NCBI GenBank assembly: GCA_016195825.1
Contig: JACPYV010000019.1
Span: forward strand, 1 to 61,953
Source of the DNA: Burkholderiales bacterium
Lineage (GTDB): Bacteria; Pseudomonadota; Gammaproteobacteria; Burkholderiales; Burkholderiaceae_C
DNA length: 61,953 nt
Reading direction: 5' to 3'
A program made the translations under genes and the position numbers. Below are positions 26,103 to 35,193 of the stretch, one piece after another (the first letter of the stretch is position 1; each line of letters opens with the position of its first letter). The notes beneath the pieces were generated by a model. It was not told where the DNA came from and did not search any database. It saw only the letters and a list, made by a program, of their open reading frames with translations.

Positions 26103-26946
26103 ACACCAGCACGTTGCCTGCCATGACGAGAACCAGGCCGATCAGGGCCGGTGCCGTCCAGACATAGCCCTCCGCCCAGGCCGACACGTTCAGCGCGACG
26201 ACCGGGAACAGCACCGTGCTGTAGGCCGCGCGCTCCGGGCCCAACCGCCCGACCAGCGTCAGGTAGGCCGTGAAACCGATCACCGAGCCCGGGATGGCCA
26301 GGTAGAGCAGCGCCCCGACGTAGCGGGCACTCGAATCGAACGCGAAGGGCACGCCGGCCACGAGCGCATAGGCCGTCAGGATGACCGTGCCGACCGCCAT
26401 GCCCCAGGCGTTGGTCTGCACCGGTTTAAGCCCCTCACCCTGCAGCGCGGCCGACAGCAGGTTGCCGGTGGAGAAACACAGCGTGCCGCCCAGCGCCCAG
26501 GCCAGGCCCGCCGCCGTCGCATGGCCGCCGCTGATCTCGGGCCAGAACAGCAGCACCAGCCCGGCCAGGCCCAGCACCCCGCCCGCCAGCACCTGAGGCG
26601 CGATCACGCGGCCATGGACGACCCGCGCCAGCAGCGCGTTCCACAGCGCCGCGCTGGAGAACACCACCGCCACCAGGCCGCTGGCCACGGTCTGGCTGGC
26701 GTTCAGAAAGCAGACGAAGTTCAGGCAGAACAGGCACAGCCCCTGCGCCAGCACCCAGCCCAACGCCTTGCCGCGGGGCACGACGAGCTGGCGGCGCCAC
26801 AGGAGCCACGCGAATAGCACCACGGCCGCGAGGCCAAAGCGGTAGGCGATGGACAGCGCGATGGGCACCGTTCCCAGTTGCCACTTCAGGGCGATCCAGG
26901 TCGTGCCCCAGATCAGCACGACCAGCACGTAGAGAAATGCATTCAT
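26023..26946 (-). CDS. DMT family (EamA-type) transporter
   Basis: This 307-residue exporter has ten predicted membrane helices in two EamA repeats. The first repeat starts MNAFLYVLVVLIWGTTWIA, with the usual W-G-x-x-[WF], and the second carries A-G-L-A-W-A-L-G-G-T-L-C-F-S. It probably exports an amino acid or metabolite. It is divergent from an AraC-type regulator, with 101 bases between the starts, which suggests that regulator controls it. The 3' end is antisense to the end of the LivM-like gene. Confidence 0.85.
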   Translation of the reverse strand: MNAFLYVLVVLIWGTTWIALKWQLGTVPIALSIAYRFGLAAVVLFAWLLWRRQLVVPRGKALGWVLAQGLCLFCLNFVCFLNASQTVASGLVAVVFSSAALWNALLARVVHGRVIAPQVLAGGVLGLAGLVLLFWPEISGGHATAAGLAWALGGTLCFSTGNLLSAALQGEGLKPVQTNAWGMAVGTVILTAYALVAGVPFAFDSSARYVGALLYLAIPGSVIGFTAYLTLVGRLGPERAAYSTVLFPVVALNVSAWAEGYVWTAPALIGLVLVMAGNVLVFRRRASSSSAPTTAPTTPRSRPPARV

Positions 26947-27047
26947 GCCGCCATCGTGGCGCGCGGGCCGGCGGCGCGATTGCACATTCCTGCGCTTCGT
27001 CGACCCTCGCTTGGCGCGGGAAAGGGCGCCGGCCCTAGCATCGGCAC

Positions 27048-27950
27048 ATGGCCCACCTGACCGCCGGCGCGACCGACCAGCTGCCCGTCTTCGACGTGCT
27101 GGGCCGCTCCAGCGCGCGCCGCGAGCGTGAGTTGGCACTCGCTGACGGCCTGCGCCTCGTGCAGTGGTGCAACCACGGCGGCCGCATGGACTACCAGCGG
27201 CCGGGCCACCACACGCTGTCGGTCTACCTACAGGGCGGGCACGACACCCACCTGATCGAGACACCACGCGAGACCGGCCACCCCGGCTGCCACTGCGTGC
27301 TGCCGGCCGAACACGAGTCGCGCTGGAACGTGGCCGGTCCGCTGCGCTTCGTGCACCTCTACCTGTCCGCCGGCACCTGGGCCGACCGCATCGTGCGGCT
27401 GCTGGACGCCGAGCCCCGCGCCATCACACTGGAGCAACGCATCTTTGGCGAAGACGCCACGTTGGCCGCCTGGGCCCAGGGCGTCGCCGCGCGGGACTGG
27501 CTGGACCCCACCGAGCGCCTGCGCATCGACGCGCTGAGCCAGGCCGCGCTGGACCACCTGGTGCTGCAGGCCGCCCAGCCGCGGCAGCGCCAGCGGGCGG
27601 AACGCTCGGCCGGCGGCCTGTCCGGCGCCGCGCGGCGGCGCGTGCTGGAGTTTGTCGACGCTCACCTGGACGATGCCGACCTCAGCCTGCCCCGCCTGGC
27701 GGCCCAGGCCCACCTGTCCGAGTTCCATTTCGCGCGCATGTTCCGCGCCTCCATGGGCTGCACGGTGCACGACTGGGTGGCTGCGCGCCGGCTGGACCGC
27801 GCCCGCGGGCTGCTGCGCTCCACGGCCCTGCCGCTGGCCGACATCGCCGCCGCATGCGGCTATGCCGGCGCCAGCCACCTCAGCCGGCACGTCAAGACCG
27901 CCACGGGGGCCACGCCGGGCCAGTTCCGGCAGGCACTGGGCCTGCGCTGA
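27048..27950 (+). CDS. AraC family transcriptional regulator
   Basis: This 300-residue regulator has an N-terminal cupin-like sensing domain (about residues 15-150) and a C-terminal double helix-turn-helix (about 195-298). The latter carries the AraC pattern L-S-L-P-R-L-A-A-Q-A-H-L-S-E-F-H-F-A-R-M-F and I-A-A-A-C-G-Y-A-G-A-S-H-L-S-R. It is transcribed away from the DMT exporter gene, its most likely target. Confidence 0.88.
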   Translation: MAHLTAGATDQLPVFDVLGRSSARRERELALADGLRLVQWCNHGGRMDYQRPGHHTLSVYLQGGHDTHLIETPRETGHPGCHCVLPAEHESRWNVAGPLRFVHLYLSAGTWADRIVRLLDAEPRAITLEQRIFGEDATLAAWAQGVAARDWLDPTERLRIDALSQAALDHLVLQAAQPRQRQRAERSAGGLSGAARRRVLEFVDAHLDDADLSLPRLAAQAHLSEFHFARMFRASMGCTVHDWVAARRLDRARGLLRSTALPLADIAAACGYAGASHLSRHVKTATGATPGQFRQALGLR

Positions 27951-28045
27951 CGCCCTCGAACTGTCGACTGCTGCCAACACGCCGTCAGCATTCACTTGCG
28001 AGTTAGGGGGCGCGCCGGGCGGCGGCGTGGCCCACTATCAAACCT

Positions 28046-28177
28046 ATGTTCACGGCCGCCCGCCTCCGCTTCACTGCCACGCTGATCGTGTCGGTGCTGG
28101 GCTTCGTGGTGACGCTGAACGTCGTCGACGGCAGCCTGCTCGACACGCCGCTGGTCATGCAGGCGCCGCAGCGCTGA
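28046..28177 (+). CDS. Possible 43-residue single-span membrane protein
   Basis: A short frame from ATG 28046 to TGA 28175-28177 encodes a basic N-terminus (MFTAARLRF), one hydrophobic segment (A-T-L-I-V-S-V-L-G-F-V-V-T-L-N-V-V) and a short polar tail. It lies in the 324-base gap between the AraC regulator and the macroglobulin gene, which holds nothing else I recognise. There is no clear Shine-Dalgarno. Codon use is like neighbouring genes. No family is recognised. Confidence 0.35.
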   Translation: MFTAARLRFTATLIVSVLGFVVTLNVVDGSLLDTPLVMQAPQR

Positions 28178-28274
28178 TCCAGCGGCCGTGCGACTCCCCA
28201 ACTTGGGGAATTTCTCCGCCCGAATCCTGCCCTGAGGCTCCCTACACTGCCCGCGCACTCAGCGGAGGAACGGG

Positions 28275-31200
28275 ATGGCATCCAGGCTTGTACAAGGCGC
28301 ACTCGCGGCCGTGGTCGTGGCAGGCGCGGCCGCCGCCGGCTGGTGGGCCACCCACCGCACGCCGGCCATGCCCAGCAGTGCCGAAATCGGCGCGGAGGAG
28401 GCCGCCTTCTCCTTCACCGAGTGCAAGGCTCGGCTGCTGGACGGCTCGCCGGCCATCGCCGTCATGTTCACGCAGGCGCTGGACCGCAAGCAGGACTTCG
28501 GCGCGCTGCTGACCGCCGCCGAGGGCACGGCCGGCAAGAAGGCCGATCCCGACAACCCTTCGGCCAAGGCCGCGCCCGCCGACCCCGCCAGCTTCAAGCC
28601 GCTGGCCGCCCGCTGGGTGCTGGGCGACAACCCGCGCGTGCTCTACCTGCCCTTCGTCACGCCGGACCGGGCCTACCGCATCACCATGAACGCGGACCTG
28701 GCCTCGCACTCGGGCAACAAGCTGGCCACGGCGCAGACCTGCGAGGCCGCCAGCGAGGCCATGCCGCCCAGTTTCTACTTCGCCAGCAAGGGCCTGGTGC
28801 TGCCGGCCGGCCAGAACGGCGGCCTGCCGGTGGTCAGCATCAACACGCCCGAGGTGGACGTGCAGTTCCTGCGCGTGAAGCCGGCGTCGCTGCCGGCCTT
28901 CCTGGAGCAGGTGGGCGGCCGGCGCGAGCGCTCGGGCCGGGGCAGTGCTGACGACGAGGGCGACTATTACTACGACGGCTACGGCGACAACCAGCGCCGG
29001 CTGAAGGGCACGGTCGGCGGCTGGGCGCTGGACGAGCTGCGGGCGATGACCGACAGCGTCTTCATCACCCGCTTCAAGACCGACGACCGCGCCAACCGCC
29101 GCAACGTCAGCTTCCTGCCGGTCGAGACCATCAAGGCCTTGCAGGAACCGGGCATCTACATCGCCGTCATGAGCCAGCCCGGCCGTTTCGGCTGGGACTA
29201 CCAGGTCACGCACTACTACGTCACCGACATCGGCCTGCACCTGCGCCGCCATGCCGCGCAGCTGGACGTCTTCACCACCTCGCTGAAGAGCGGCAAGGCA
29301 CAGAGCGGCATTGAGCTCAGCCTCGTCGATGAGGCCGGCAAGGCGCTGGCCCAGGCGCAGACGGACGGCGACGGCCATGCCGTGTTCACCGGCCGCAGCG
29401 ACAAGGCCCGCGCCGTCATGGCGAAGAAGGGCAGCGAGATGTCCATCCTGTCGCTGCGCGATGCAGCGCTGGACCTGTCCGAGTTCGACGCCACCGGCCA
29501 CCCGTCACGCAGCAGCAAGCTGTTCGTCTACGCGGGCCGCGACCTGTACCGGCCGGGCGAGAACTTCCAGGTCTCCGTGCTGTCGCGCGATGCCGACGGC
29601 CGCCTGCCCGCGAAGCTGCTGCCCCTGACGCTGACCGTCAAGAAGCCCGACGGCAGCAAGCTGGTCGAGACCCTGGTGCAGCCGCACAAGTCGGGCCAGG
29701 GCTACTTCCAGCAGGCCATCGTGCTGCCGGCCGACGCGCCCACCGGCGGCTGGACCGTGCAGGCCCGCGTCGACCCCGCGGCCAAGCAGCCGGATGCGCA
29801 GTGGGCGTTCAAGGTCGAGGAGTTCCTGCCAGAGCGCATGAAGCTCACGCTGACCGCGCCCGACGCGCCGCTGTTGGGCGAGGTCAACCTGCCCGTGCAG
29901 GTGCAGGGCGACTACCTCTACGGCGCGCCCGCCGCAGGCAACCGGCTGCAGGCCACGGTGTCCAGCGAACGGTTGACCAACCCGCTGGCGCAAAAGCTCC
30001 CGGGCTTCATCTTTGGCGACTTTGCCGACGACAAGGCCAAGGCACGCGCGGACGTCGCCGACGTGGAGCTGGACGCCGAGGGCAAGGCCCAGGTCGCGCT
30101 GACAGCCAACCTGGCCGAACGCAGCTCGCCCATGCGCGTGCGCGGTGCCTTCAGCCTGCTGGAGAGCGGCGGGCGCCCGGTGGTGCGCAGCATCGAACGC
30201 ACCTGGTGGCCGGCGCAGGCGCTGGTCGCCATCCGCCCGCTGTTCGATCGCAACGTGGCGCCCGAAGGGGGCCTCGCCGGCTTCGAGGTCGTGCGCGTGG
30301 ACGCGGCCGGCGCCTTCAAGCCCGCCAAGGACCTGAAGCTCACGCTCACCTACGAGGAGCGCCAGTGGTACTGGCGCTATGACGACGGCCGCGGCTGGCA
30401 CTCCGGCTTCAACACGACGGACGAACTGGTCGAGGCGCGCTCGCTGAAGCTGCCCGCCAAGACCACCGTCAACCTGCCCGTGCGCTGGGGCCGCTACCGG
30501 CTGGAAATCGAAGACCCCGAGACCGGCGAGACGCTGCGCTACGGCTTCTACGCCGGCTACGGCGCGCAGGACGCCGACGACATCGGCAACCGCCCCGACC
30601 GCGTGCAGCTGCAGCTCAAGGGTTCGCCCTTCAAGCCAGGCGACAAGGCCCAGCTCACCATCAAGCCGCCGCACGACGGCGAGGCCGTCGTCACCGTCGA
30701 AGGCGACAAGGTGTTGTGGTCCAGGCGCCTCGCCGTGAAGGCCTCGGGCACGGACCTCGAGATTCCCATCGACGCCTCGCCCGACTGGCAGCGGCAAGAC
30801 CTCTACGTCACCGTCGCCGCTTTCCGCCCCGGCAGCGAGGGCGACCGCGTCACCCCGGCCCGCGCGCTGTGCCTGGTGCACCTGCCGCTGAACCGCGAGG
30901 ACCGCAAGCTCAAGGTCGCACTCGAAGCGCCGGCCAAGGCGGTGCCGTCCACACCACTGCCCATCAAGGTCAAGGTGCCCCAACTCGCAGGTTCAGTGGC
31001 CGGCAAGGCGGCCATCGTCACGGTGTCCGCCGTGGACCTGGGCATCCTCAACATCACCAACTACAAGACGCCCGACCCGGCCGACTTCTTCTTCGGCAAG
31101 CACCGCTACGGCGCCGACATCCTGGACCTGTACGGCCGCCTCATCGAGAAGATGGACGGCAACGTGGCGCAGCAACGCTTCGGCGGTGACGCCGGCAAGC

Positions 31201-33377
31201 GCGACACGCAGTCCATGCCGCGCAAGGTGCTGCTGGTGGACTTGTTCAGCGGGCCGGTGGTGTTGGACGCCAAGGGCGAAGCCACGATCAACCTGACGCT
31301 GCCGGACTTCAACGGCACGCTGCGGCTGATGGCGGTAGTGAGCAGCGCGGACAGCTACGGCTCGACGCAGGCGGACACGGTCGTCGCTGCGCCGCTGGTG
31401 GCCGAGCTGTCCATGCCGCGCTTCATCGCGCCGGGCGACAAGGCCACCATCGCGCTGGACGTGACCAACCTCAGCGGCGCGCCGCAGGACGTGAAGGTCG
31501 CGTTGTCCGCCACCGGCCCCGTCCGCATCACGGGCACGGCCGACACGATCAGGCTGGCCGACAAGCAGCGACAGATCCTGCGTTTCCAGGCCGAGGCACT
31601 GGATGCCTACGGACTGGCGCCCATCGCGCTGACCGTCAGCGCCGGGCCGTTGCAGATCAAGCGCGAGGCCGCGCTGCAGGTCCAGCCCGTCACGCCGCTG
31701 ACGCGCGAGAGCCGCCGCATCCGCCTGGACGCTGGCGCCACGCAGGTCGTCGACAAGGCTTTGCTGGACGCCTACTGGGCCGGCTCCGCGACGCTGGCCC
31801 TGAGCGTCTCCAATACGCCGCCCATCGACATCAAGGAGCAGGTCAAGGGCCTCTTGATGTACCCCTACGGCTGCCTGGAGCAGACGACGTCCAGCGCCTA
31901 CCCGCTGGTCTTCATCGACGACGAGGCCGCCAAGCGCTGGGGCATGACGCCAGTCCCTCGTGAAGAACGCGCGAAACGCCTGGAAGGCGCTTTCGCCCGC
32001 TTGGCCGGCATGCAGCAGGCGCGCGGCGGCTATGGCCTGTGGGCGGCCAGCAGCCCCTACGAGGCCTGGCTGAGCGCCTACGTCACCGGCTTCCTGCAGG
32101 ACGCGCGCGACGCCGGCTTTGCGGTGCCGGAAGGCCAGCTGAAGAAGTCGCTGGACAACCTGACCGAGCAGTTCCAGCGCAGCCCTGGCCAGCAGACCAC
32201 GCCACCCAAGGAACCGCGCCGCAACGACAAGGGCGCCATCGCCGACTACCGGGACGCTGAAGCGCTGCGCATGGCCCACCAGCGCTTCGCCGAGGCCGCG
32301 CACGCCGGCTACATGCTGGCCCGCGAGCAAAAGGCGCCACTGGCCACACTGCGCACGCTGCACGACCAGTACCGCGCCAACGCGCTGTCCCCGCTGCCGC
32401 TGGTGCACCTGTCGCTGGCGCTCAAGGCCATGGGCGACGAGGCCCGCGCCAAGGTGGCACTGGACGACGCGATGACGCGCGGATACGGCTACCAGCCCGC
32501 CGACGTCGGCAACTATTGGTGGGGCGAATGGCTGGGCGACTACGGGTCCCGCGTGCGCGACAAGGCCCTCGCCTACGCGCTGCTGCTGCGGCACAAGGTG
32601 CAGCACGACAAGCGCGAGAACCTGCTGTTCGACCTGGCCGACGATTTCAGCCGCCGCAACTACTACTCCACGCAGGAGCGCCTGGCCCTCTTCCTGGCCG
32701 TGCAGGCTGCCACCAACGGTGCTGGCAAGGACGACAGCTGGAAGACCACGCTGACCCTCGGTCCCAAGGCCGACACCTGGGCCGCCAGCGGCACCGGCCA
32801 GCAGAGCCTGAGCCTGGCGCAGCTCAAGAGCGGCATCAGCCTGAAGAACGAAGGGGCCAATCCGGTCTACCTCGACGTCACGGCCCAGGGCTACCCGGTC
32901 AAGCCACTGGCGCCCAGCAGCGAGCGCATCTCGGTCGAGCGCGCGATGTTCACGACGGACGGCAAGCCGGTCGCCGCGTCACGCGGCTTCACCACCGGCG
33001 AGATGTTCATCGTGCGGCTGCGCGTGAAGGCCAGCCAGACCATCAAGGACGGCCTGGTGGTGGACCGCATCCCGGCCGGCTTCGAGATCGAGAACCTCAA
33101 CCTCAGCCAGGGCCCGCAGGCGGGCGAGTTCACGGTGGAAGGGACCAACATCGCGCAGGCGAATGCCAACGAACGCATCGTGCACACCGAATACCGCGAC
33201 GACCGGTTTGTCGCGGCGGCCCAGCTAGGCCAGCCGCTGGAGCTGTTCTACCTGGTGCGGGCTGTGACGCCGGGCAAGTACGTGGTGCCGGCGACGTTTG
33301 CGGAGGATATGTATCGGCCGGAGGTGAGGGGGATTGGGAAGGCGGAGGGGGAGATCACGGTGGTGGACAAAAGATAA
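28275..33377 (+). CDS. Bacterial alpha-2-macroglobulin (YfhM-like)
   Basis: This 1700-residue envelope protein belongs to the type 1 bacterial macroglobulins, which trap foreign proteases in the periplasm and act beside PBP1C. Residues 1-30 are a hydrophobic anchor or signal (A-A-V-V-V-A-G-A-A-A-A-G-W-W). Multiple MG domains follow (for example LFVYAGRDLYRPGENFQVSV, near 410-430). The thioester motif is intact: Y-G-C1200-L-E-Q with flanking T-T-S-S-A-Y-P. The helical thioester domain and a C-terminal receptor-like domain (L-V-V-D-R-I-P-A-G-F-E-I-E) follow. I see no lipobox cysteine, unlike E. coli YfhM. Its usual partner pbpC is 4.6 kb away. Confidence 0.92.
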   Translation: MASRLVQGALAAVVVAGAAAAGWWATHRTPAMPSSAEIGAEEAAFSFTECKARLLDGSPAIAVMFTQALDRKQDFGALLTAAEGTAGKKADPDNPSAKAAPADPASFKPLAARWVLGDNPRVLYLPFVTPDRAYRITMNADLASHSGNKLATAQTCEAASEAMPPSFYFASKGLVLPAGQNGGLPVVSINTPEVDVQFLRVKPASLPAFLEQVGGRRERSGRGSADDEGDYYYDGYGDNQRRLKGTVGGWALDELRAMTDSVFITRFKTDDRANRRNVSFLPVETIKALQEPGIYIAVMSQPGRFGWDYQVTHYYVTDIGLHLRRHAAQLDVFTTSLKSGKAQSGIELSLVDEAGKALAQAQTDGDGHAVFTGRSDKARAVMAKKGSEMSILSLRDAALDLSEFDATGHPSRSSKLFVYAGRDLYRPGENFQVSVLSRDADGRLPAKLLPLTLTVKKPDGSKLVETLVQPHKSGQGYFQQAIVLPADAPTGGWTVQARVDPAAKQPDAQWAFKVEEFLPERMKLTLTAPDAPLLGEVNLPVQVQGDYLYGAPAAGNRLQATVSSERLTNPLAQKLPGFIFGDFADDKAKARADVADVELDAEGKAQVALTANLAERSSPMRVRGAFSLLESGGRPVVRSIERTWWPAQALVAIRPLFDRNVAPEGGLAGFEVVRVDAAGAFKPAKDLKLTLTYEERQWYWRYDDGRGWHSGFNTTDELVEARSLKLPAKTTVNLPVRWGRYRLEIEDPETGETLRYGFYAGYGAQDADDIGNRPDRVQLQLKGSPFKPGDKAQLTIKPPHDGEAVVTVEGDKVLWSRRLAVKASGTDLEIPIDASPDWQRQDLYVTVAAFRPGSEGDRVTPARALCLVHLPLNREDRKLKVALEAPAKAVPSTPLPIKVKVPQLAGSVAGKAAIVTVSAVDLGILNITNYKTPDPADFFFGKHRYGADILDLYGRLIEKMDGNVAQQRFGGDAGKRDTQSMPRKVLLVDLFSGPVVLDAKGEATINLTLPDFNGTLRLMAVVSSADSYGSTQADTVVAAPLVAELSMPRFIAPGDKATIALDVTNLSGAPQDVKVALSATGPVRITGTADTIRLADKQRQILRFQAEALDAYGLAPIALTVSAGPLQIKREAALQVQPVTPLTRESRRIRLDAGATQVVDKALLDAYWAGSATLALSVSNTPPIDIKEQVKGLLMYPYGCLEQTTSSAYPLVFIDDEAAKRWGMTPVPREERAKRLEGAFARLAGMQQARGGYGLWAASSPYEAWLSAYVTGFLQDARDAGFAVPEGQLKKSLDNLTEQFQRSPGQQTTPPKEPRRNDKGAIADYRDAEALRMAHQRFAEAAHAGYMLAREQKAPLATLRTLHDQYRANALSPLPLVHLSLALKAMGDEARAKVALDDAMTRGYGYQPADVGNYWWGEWLGDYGSRVRDKALAYALLLRHKVQHDKRENLLFDLADDFSRRNYYSTQERLALFLAVQAATNGAGKDDSWKTTLTLGPKADTWAASGTGQQSLSLAQLKSGISLKNEGANPVYLDVTAQGYPVKPLAPSSERISVERAMFTTDGKPVAASRGFTTGEMFIVRLRVKASQTIKDGLVVDRIPAGFEIENLNLSQGPQAGEFTVEGTNIAQANANERIVHTEYRDDRFVAAAQLGQPLELFYLVRAVTPGKYVVPATFAEDMYRPEVRGIGKAEGEITVVDKR

Positions 33378-33453
33378 ACCTTGAACCACGCAGCCTTCCT
33401 AAGGCTCAAGACACACCCCGCAGGGCTCGGTCTTGTAGCCCAGGCGGCCTTGA

Positions 33454-33588
33454 TGTCACGTTTCGGCCGAGGACTGGAACTCGATCCACGAGACGTTGCA
33501 CCTGCTCGCCGTGCCAGGCATGCGCGAGTCCATCAAGGACGGCCTGGCCGAACCCATCGATTGCGGCGCCACGGAGCCCGGCTGGTGA
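33454..33588 (+). pseudogene. YefM/Phd-family antitoxin remnant (C-terminal part)
   Basis: After an in-frame stop at 33451-33453, the frame encodes about 44 residues. They match the C-terminal, toxin-binding half of YefM antitoxins: S-A-E-D-W-N-S-I-H-E-T-L-H-L-L, then V-P-G-M-R-E-S-I-K-D-G-L. The N-terminal DNA-binding half is absent, and no start codon is in a sensible place. The stop (33586-33588) overlaps the start of the toxin remnant, the normal arrangement for yefM-yoeB pairs. Confidence 0.7.
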
Positions 33589-33860
33589 GTTGGCGCCTCG
33601 TCTAGACCAGGCGCGCCCAAAAGGACGCCCAAAAGGACGCTCAAAAGCTCGCCGCCAGTGGCCTCAAGGTCAAGTCTCAGGATTTGCTCGCGGTACTGCA
33701 GGCCGATCCGTTCCAGAACCCGCCACCCTTCGAGAAGCTCGTCGGCGATCTGGCCGGCGCCTACTTGCGCCGAGTCAACATACAGCATCGGCTGGTGTAC
33801 CAGGTGCTGATCGACGAAAAGACCGTCAAGGTGCTGCGGATGTCGACGCATTGCGAATGA
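33585..33860 (+). pseudogene. YoeB/Txe-family toxin with in-frame amber codon
   Basis: A GTG at 33585 starts V-S-W-R-L-V, then TAG (33603-33605) where the family has Tyr (W-R-L-V-Y-T). Past the stop the frame stays open for 84 codons with strong YoeB similarity: D-P-F-Q-N-P-P-P-F-E-K-L-V-G-D-L-A-G, R-R-V-N-I-Q-H-R-L-V-Y-Q-V, T-V-K-V-L-R-M-S-T-H-C-E. A 12-base near-duplication gives Q-K-D-A-Q-K-D-A-Q-K near the start. YoeB toxins cleave ribosome-bound mRNA. The catalytic C-terminus survives but translation should stop at codon 7. Confidence 0.75.
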
Positions 33861-33974
33861 CCGCTGCTGCCGAGCTCGGCCTCAGACTGCGGTTGTCGAC
33901 ACCGATTGGCTTTGAGCCGGGCTTGCCAGGAACGCAAAGCTTCCTTACGATTCTGCAAATCGAAAGGAACCCGC

Positions 33975-34199
33975 ATGGCCAACGCTACCCTCACCGCCAA
34001 AGGCCAGACCACCATCCCCAAGGAAATCCGCGAGCGCCTGGGCTTGGAGCCCGGCGACAAGCTGACTTTCACGACGCTGAGCGACGGCACCGTCGTCATG
34101 CGCGCCAAGACCCGCCGCCTGCCCGACCTCGCCGGGAGCCTGACGCGGCCCGGCCAGCCTGCCGTCTCCGTGGGCGACATGAAGCCCTTCCGCGGCTGA
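33975..34199 (+). CDS. AbrB/SpoVT-type antitoxin (VapB class)
   Basis: This 74-residue protein has the swapped-hairpin DNA-binding fold: A-T-L-T-A-K-G-Q-T-T-I-P-K-E-I-R-E-R-L-G-L, then P-G-D-K-L-T-F. The C-terminal tail (R-L-P-D-L-A-G-S-L) would wrap the PIN toxin encoded next. GAAAGGA at 33961-33967 is the ribosome site, and a weak TTGCCA/TTACGA promoter lies at 33923-33950. An 8-bp tandem repeat begins at its stop codon. Confidence 0.8.
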   Translation: MANATLTAKGQTTIPKEIRERLGLEPGDKLTFTTLSDGTVVMRAKTRRLPDLAGSLTRPGQPAVSVGDMKPFRG

Positions 34200-34232
34200 C
34201 CGGCTGACCGGCTGACAGGCTGACAGGCTGAC
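34193..34232 (+). repeat. Five tandem copies of an 8-bp unit between antitoxin and toxin
   Basis: Units read cggctgac three times, then aggctgac twice. The first unit includes the antitoxin stop codon (TGA 34197-34199), and the last ends six bases before the toxin ATG. Every unit contains TGA. Because the unit is 8 bases, copy-number change alters both spacing and frame between the two genes. No Shine-Dalgarno is visible ahead of the toxin. Confidence 0.85.
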
Positions 34233-34238
34233 CGCCCC

Positions 34239-34652
34239 ATGAGCGTCGCCATCGACACCAACGTCCTCGTGCGCCTGCTCGTGCGCGATGACGAGGCCCA
34301 GTTCAACCTGGCACGGCAGCTGGTCGAACAAGCCGAGACCGCGGGCGAGCCGCTGCTGGTCGTACTTAGCGCGCTGCTGGAGACCGAATGGGTGCTGCGC
34401 AGCCGCTACCGCCTCGACAAGCCTTCCATCGCCGCCACCTTTGCCCGGCTGCTGGAGACCGATGGCGTCGTCTTCGAGCACGAACCGACGGTCGAGGAAG
34501 CGCTCTACATTTGGACCCAGCATCCAGGCGCCGACTTCGCGGACTGCCTGCTCAATGCGCGGGCAGCGCAGTTGGGGCGAGCGAGGTTTGTGACCTTTGA
34601 CGCCGGCGCAGCGAAGTTGCCACGAGGTGAATTGTTGGTCGGCACAGCCTGA
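34239..34652 (+). CDS. PIN-domain toxin (VapC family)
   Basis: This 137-residue endoribonuclease has the PIN acidic set: D6 (A-I-D-T-N-V-L), E48 (L-L-E-T-E-W-V-L), D99/D102 (G-A-D-F-A-D-C-L-L) and D121 (V-T-F-D). VapC toxins cleave tRNA or rRNA and are held by the partner antitoxin. The gene appears intact. It lies 39 bases after the antitoxin stop, with the 8-bp repeats between, rather than overlapping as is usual. Confidence 0.85.
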   Translation: MSVAIDTNVLVRLLVRDDEAQFNLARQLVEQAETAGEPLLVVLSALLETEWVLRSRYRLDKPSIAATFARLLETDGVVFEHEPTVEEALYIWTQHPGADFADCLLNARAAQLGRARFVTFDAGAAKLPRGELLVGTA

Positions 34653-34776
34653 CGCCGCCGCCAGAATGTCAGGGCCGCTGCGGATGCGTCGAGAAGTTCC
34701 GCCCAAACGCCACTTACAGCCGCCACCCACAGCCGCCGCCACACCGCTTCAATCACCGATCAACGAAGGACCACCC

Positions 34777-35190
34777 ATGGGTGCCTGGTCACACGAACCC
34801 TTTGACAACGACACCGCAAGCGACTGGGCCGACGTGCTGCTGGACGCCACCGACCTGTCCCACATCGAGGCCACGCTGGACCGTGTTCTTGACGCCCCGG
34901 GCAGCTACCTGGAGGCGCCCGACGCCGAAGAGGCCGTTGCGGCGGTGGCGGTGCTGGCGCAGCTGCTGGGCCGCAGCGCGCCCATCAGCAACGGCCCAGA
35001 GGGCCTGCAGGCGTGGATCACCGGCGTGGGCGTTCGGCCGTCGGCGGCGCTGCTGGACAAGGCGCGCCGCGTCGCCGACCGCGTGGTGGCTGAGGACTCC
35101 GAGCTGGCCGAGCTGTGGGACGACAGCGAGTCCGCCGCAGACTGGCGCGCCTCGGTGGCGGCCTTGCGGCTGGCGGTCACGCCAGGCTGA
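34777..35190 (+). CDS. DUF4259 family protein
   Basis: This 137-residue acidic soluble protein opens with M-G-A-W-S-H-E-P-F-D-N-D-T-A-S-D-W, the hallmark of DUF4259. The rest is helical and Ala-rich. Function is unknown. GAAGGA (34765-34770) precedes the ATG. The next gene starts three bases after its stop. The 124-base gap upstream, after vapC, holds no recognisable feature. Confidence 0.75.
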   Translation: MGAWSHEPFDNDTASDWADVLLDATDLSHIEATLDRVLDAPGSYLEAPDAEEAVAAVAVLAQLLGRSAPISNGPEGLQAWITGVGVRPSAALLDKARRVADRVVAEDSELAELWDDSESAADWRASVAALRLAVTPG

Positions 35191-35193
35191 TCG

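Noticed and set aside
32516..34207. Plus-strand 563-codon frame over the macroglobulin end and toxin-antitoxin region
   Set aside because: It overlaps well-supported genes in other frames and has no family resemblance.
34201..34232. 8-bp repeats as CRISPR
   Set aside because: Units are too short and have no spacers.
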